A stretch of 54,997 nucleotides of DNA from Desulfobacterales bacterium. GTDB lineage: Bacteria; Desulfobacterota; Desulfobacteria; Desulfobacterales; JAHEIW01. Position numbers and translations under genes: made by a program. The notes beneath the pieces were generated by a model. That model saw only the letters and a program-made list of their open reading frames with translations, was not told the origin of the DNA and did not search any database. Shown in pieces: positions 54,248 to 54,997 of this stretch (position 1 is its first letter; each line of letters begins with the position of its first letter). Location of the stretch: the NCBI GenBank assembly GCA_020348305.1, contig CP070746.1, positions 4,412,414 to 4,467,410 on the forward strand, read 5' to 3'.

Positions 54248-54997
54248 TGAATCAAACCAACGAGAAAAAAAATAGCGAGAAAAAAACCGTAGGTTATGGA
54301 CTCGGCCCGGTGGATACCGTGCTTTCCGTGGATGAGGTTGATCGCGAAGCTGCCAGGCTAGCTGCCGAGGGTCCCAGCAGAGAGCATCTAGGCGAGCTCG
54401 TCAACCAGGACCCCATACTTTCCATTGAAGGTCTGCAGGCCGGTTACGGCAAAATGATGGTGTTACACGATTTCAACTTACAGGTGGGCGCGGGCCAATC
54501 CCTTTGCATGATCGGTCCCAACGGTGCCGGCAAATCCACGGCCCTGAATTCCATCTATGGATTCACGACTATTACCGGTGGTGCTGTTAAGGTCCGAGGC
54601 AAAGAAATCACCCGCCTGAGCCCTAATCAAAAACTCAAAAATGCCGGTATTGCATACATCCTTCAGGACGCCTCGATTTTTCCGGAAATGACGGTTGAGG
54701 AAAATATGCTCATGGGCGGTTATCTGATGGACAAACCGGCTAAGGCTAAGGAAGCTGCAGAGAAAGTGTTGGCCAAGTATCCGCGCCTGGCCGAACGCCG
54801 CAACCAGCATGCCGGCGTACTATCAGGTGGTGAACGGCGATTGTTGGAGATCTCCCGGGCGCTGATTATGGAGCCCGAGGTCCTTTTGGTGGATGAGCCT
54901 TCCATCGGGCTTGAGCCCCGCTATATCGAAATGGTGTTCGAAATCCTGGACGACCTCCAGCACAATGAAGGCAAAACCATTATAATGGTCGAACAAA
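54247..54997 (+). CDS. livF: Liv-type ABC ATPase LivF (partial)
   Basis: This ATPase runs off the right edge of the window, with 250 residues visible. Residues 1-56 are an unusual hydrophilic extension (Lys/Asn/Glu-rich, then an acidic helix) before the normal start of LivF near I-L-S-I-E-G-L. Walker A is G-P-N-G-A-G-K-S-T, the signature is L-S-G-G-E-R-R rather than the common E-Q-Q, and Walker B is L-L-V-D-E-P. The extension is not seen in ordinary LivF proteins. An internal start could give a normal LivF; no good ribosome site is obvious near it. Confidence 0.9.
   Translation, partial: MNQTNEKKNSEKKTVGYGLGPVDTVLSVDEVDREAARLAAEGPSREHLGELVNQDPILSIEGLQAGYGKMMVLHDFNLQVGAGQSLCMIGPNGAGKSTALNSIYGFTTITGGAVKVRGKEITRLSPNQKLKNAGIAYILQDASIFPEMTVEENMLMGGYLMDKPAKAKEAAEKVLAKYPRLAERRNQHAGVLSGGERRLLEISRALIMEPEVLLVDEPSIGLEPRYIEMVFEILDDLQHNEGKTIIMVEQ

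Overview
The window reads as chromosomal DNA of an anaerobic or facultative Gram-negative bacterium, most likely a member of the Desulfobacterota (Desulfobacterales-like). This is inferred from gene content, not from a marker gene. The supporting content is many outer-envelope lipoproteins with lipoboxes, PEGA and TPR proteins, a small EF-Tu-domain protein, a corrinoid-type methionine synthase activation-like protein, a tryptophanase, a succinate dehydrogenase/fumarate reductase set in a dicarboxylate operon, and short 7-nt and 9-nt periodic intergenic repeats. No rRNA, tRNA or CRISPR array was seen.

Layout. 0.1-0.5 kb: a TIGR04076-type small protein. 0.9-7.8 kb: five secreted proteins in one direction (coiled-coil lipoprotein, small lipoprotein, 914-residue PEGA/CsgG-like/TPR lipoprotein, TolB-like propeller, TPR protein). 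7.9-13.6 kb: a complete peptide-type ABC importer, with an intrinsic terminator between the binding protein and the permeases. 14.0-16.3 kb: a large cytoplasmic protein I do not recognise, then an orphan receiver protein. 16.9-24.1 kb: a worn region where intact genes (acyl-CoA synthetase, FmdB zinc ribbon, MFS exporter, sirtuin) alternate with five gene fragments (PfkB, metallo-beta-lactamase fold, ProC, B12 aminomutase-like, histone-deacetylase-like). 24.1-28.2 kb: a DUF2141 protein, a FAD oxidoreductase with a Tat-like leader, and a LytS/LytT-type two-component pair. 28.2-29.7 kb: tryptophanase with a likely leader attenuator. 29.9-34.6 kb: a cyclic-nucleotide-binding/DUF4388 protein and a 1036-residue zinc ribbon-pseudokinase-membrane-serine protease-TPR fusion. 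34.8-37.3 kb: EF-Tu-like protein, B12-related protein, SppA.

37.3-46.8 kb is a long minus-strand operon. In transcription order it encodes CoA-ligase beta and alpha, a CitE-type lyase, a one-cluster ferredoxin, a GntR/FCD regulator, a membrane anchor that looks like fused SdhC+SdhD, SdhA-like and SdhB-like subunits, a VOC protein and an MmgE/PrpD protein. A strong promoter with an overlapping palindrome lies in front of it. A LarA-like protein and a DUF401 permease follow, and a Liv-type ABC importer (livK-H-M-G-F, livF cut by the window edge) ends the window. My working model is that the 37-48 kb block oxidises, activates and cleaves a C4/C5 dicarboxylic acid, for example methylsuccinate via mesaconate and citramalyl-CoA to acetyl-CoA and pyruvate. 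The substrate is inference.

The most notable items are the pseudokinase-protease fusion, the dicarboxylate operon with its fused anchor, the intrinsic terminator inside a short leader reading frame before tnaA, and the cluster of truncated genes around a divergent junction at about 23.7 kb.
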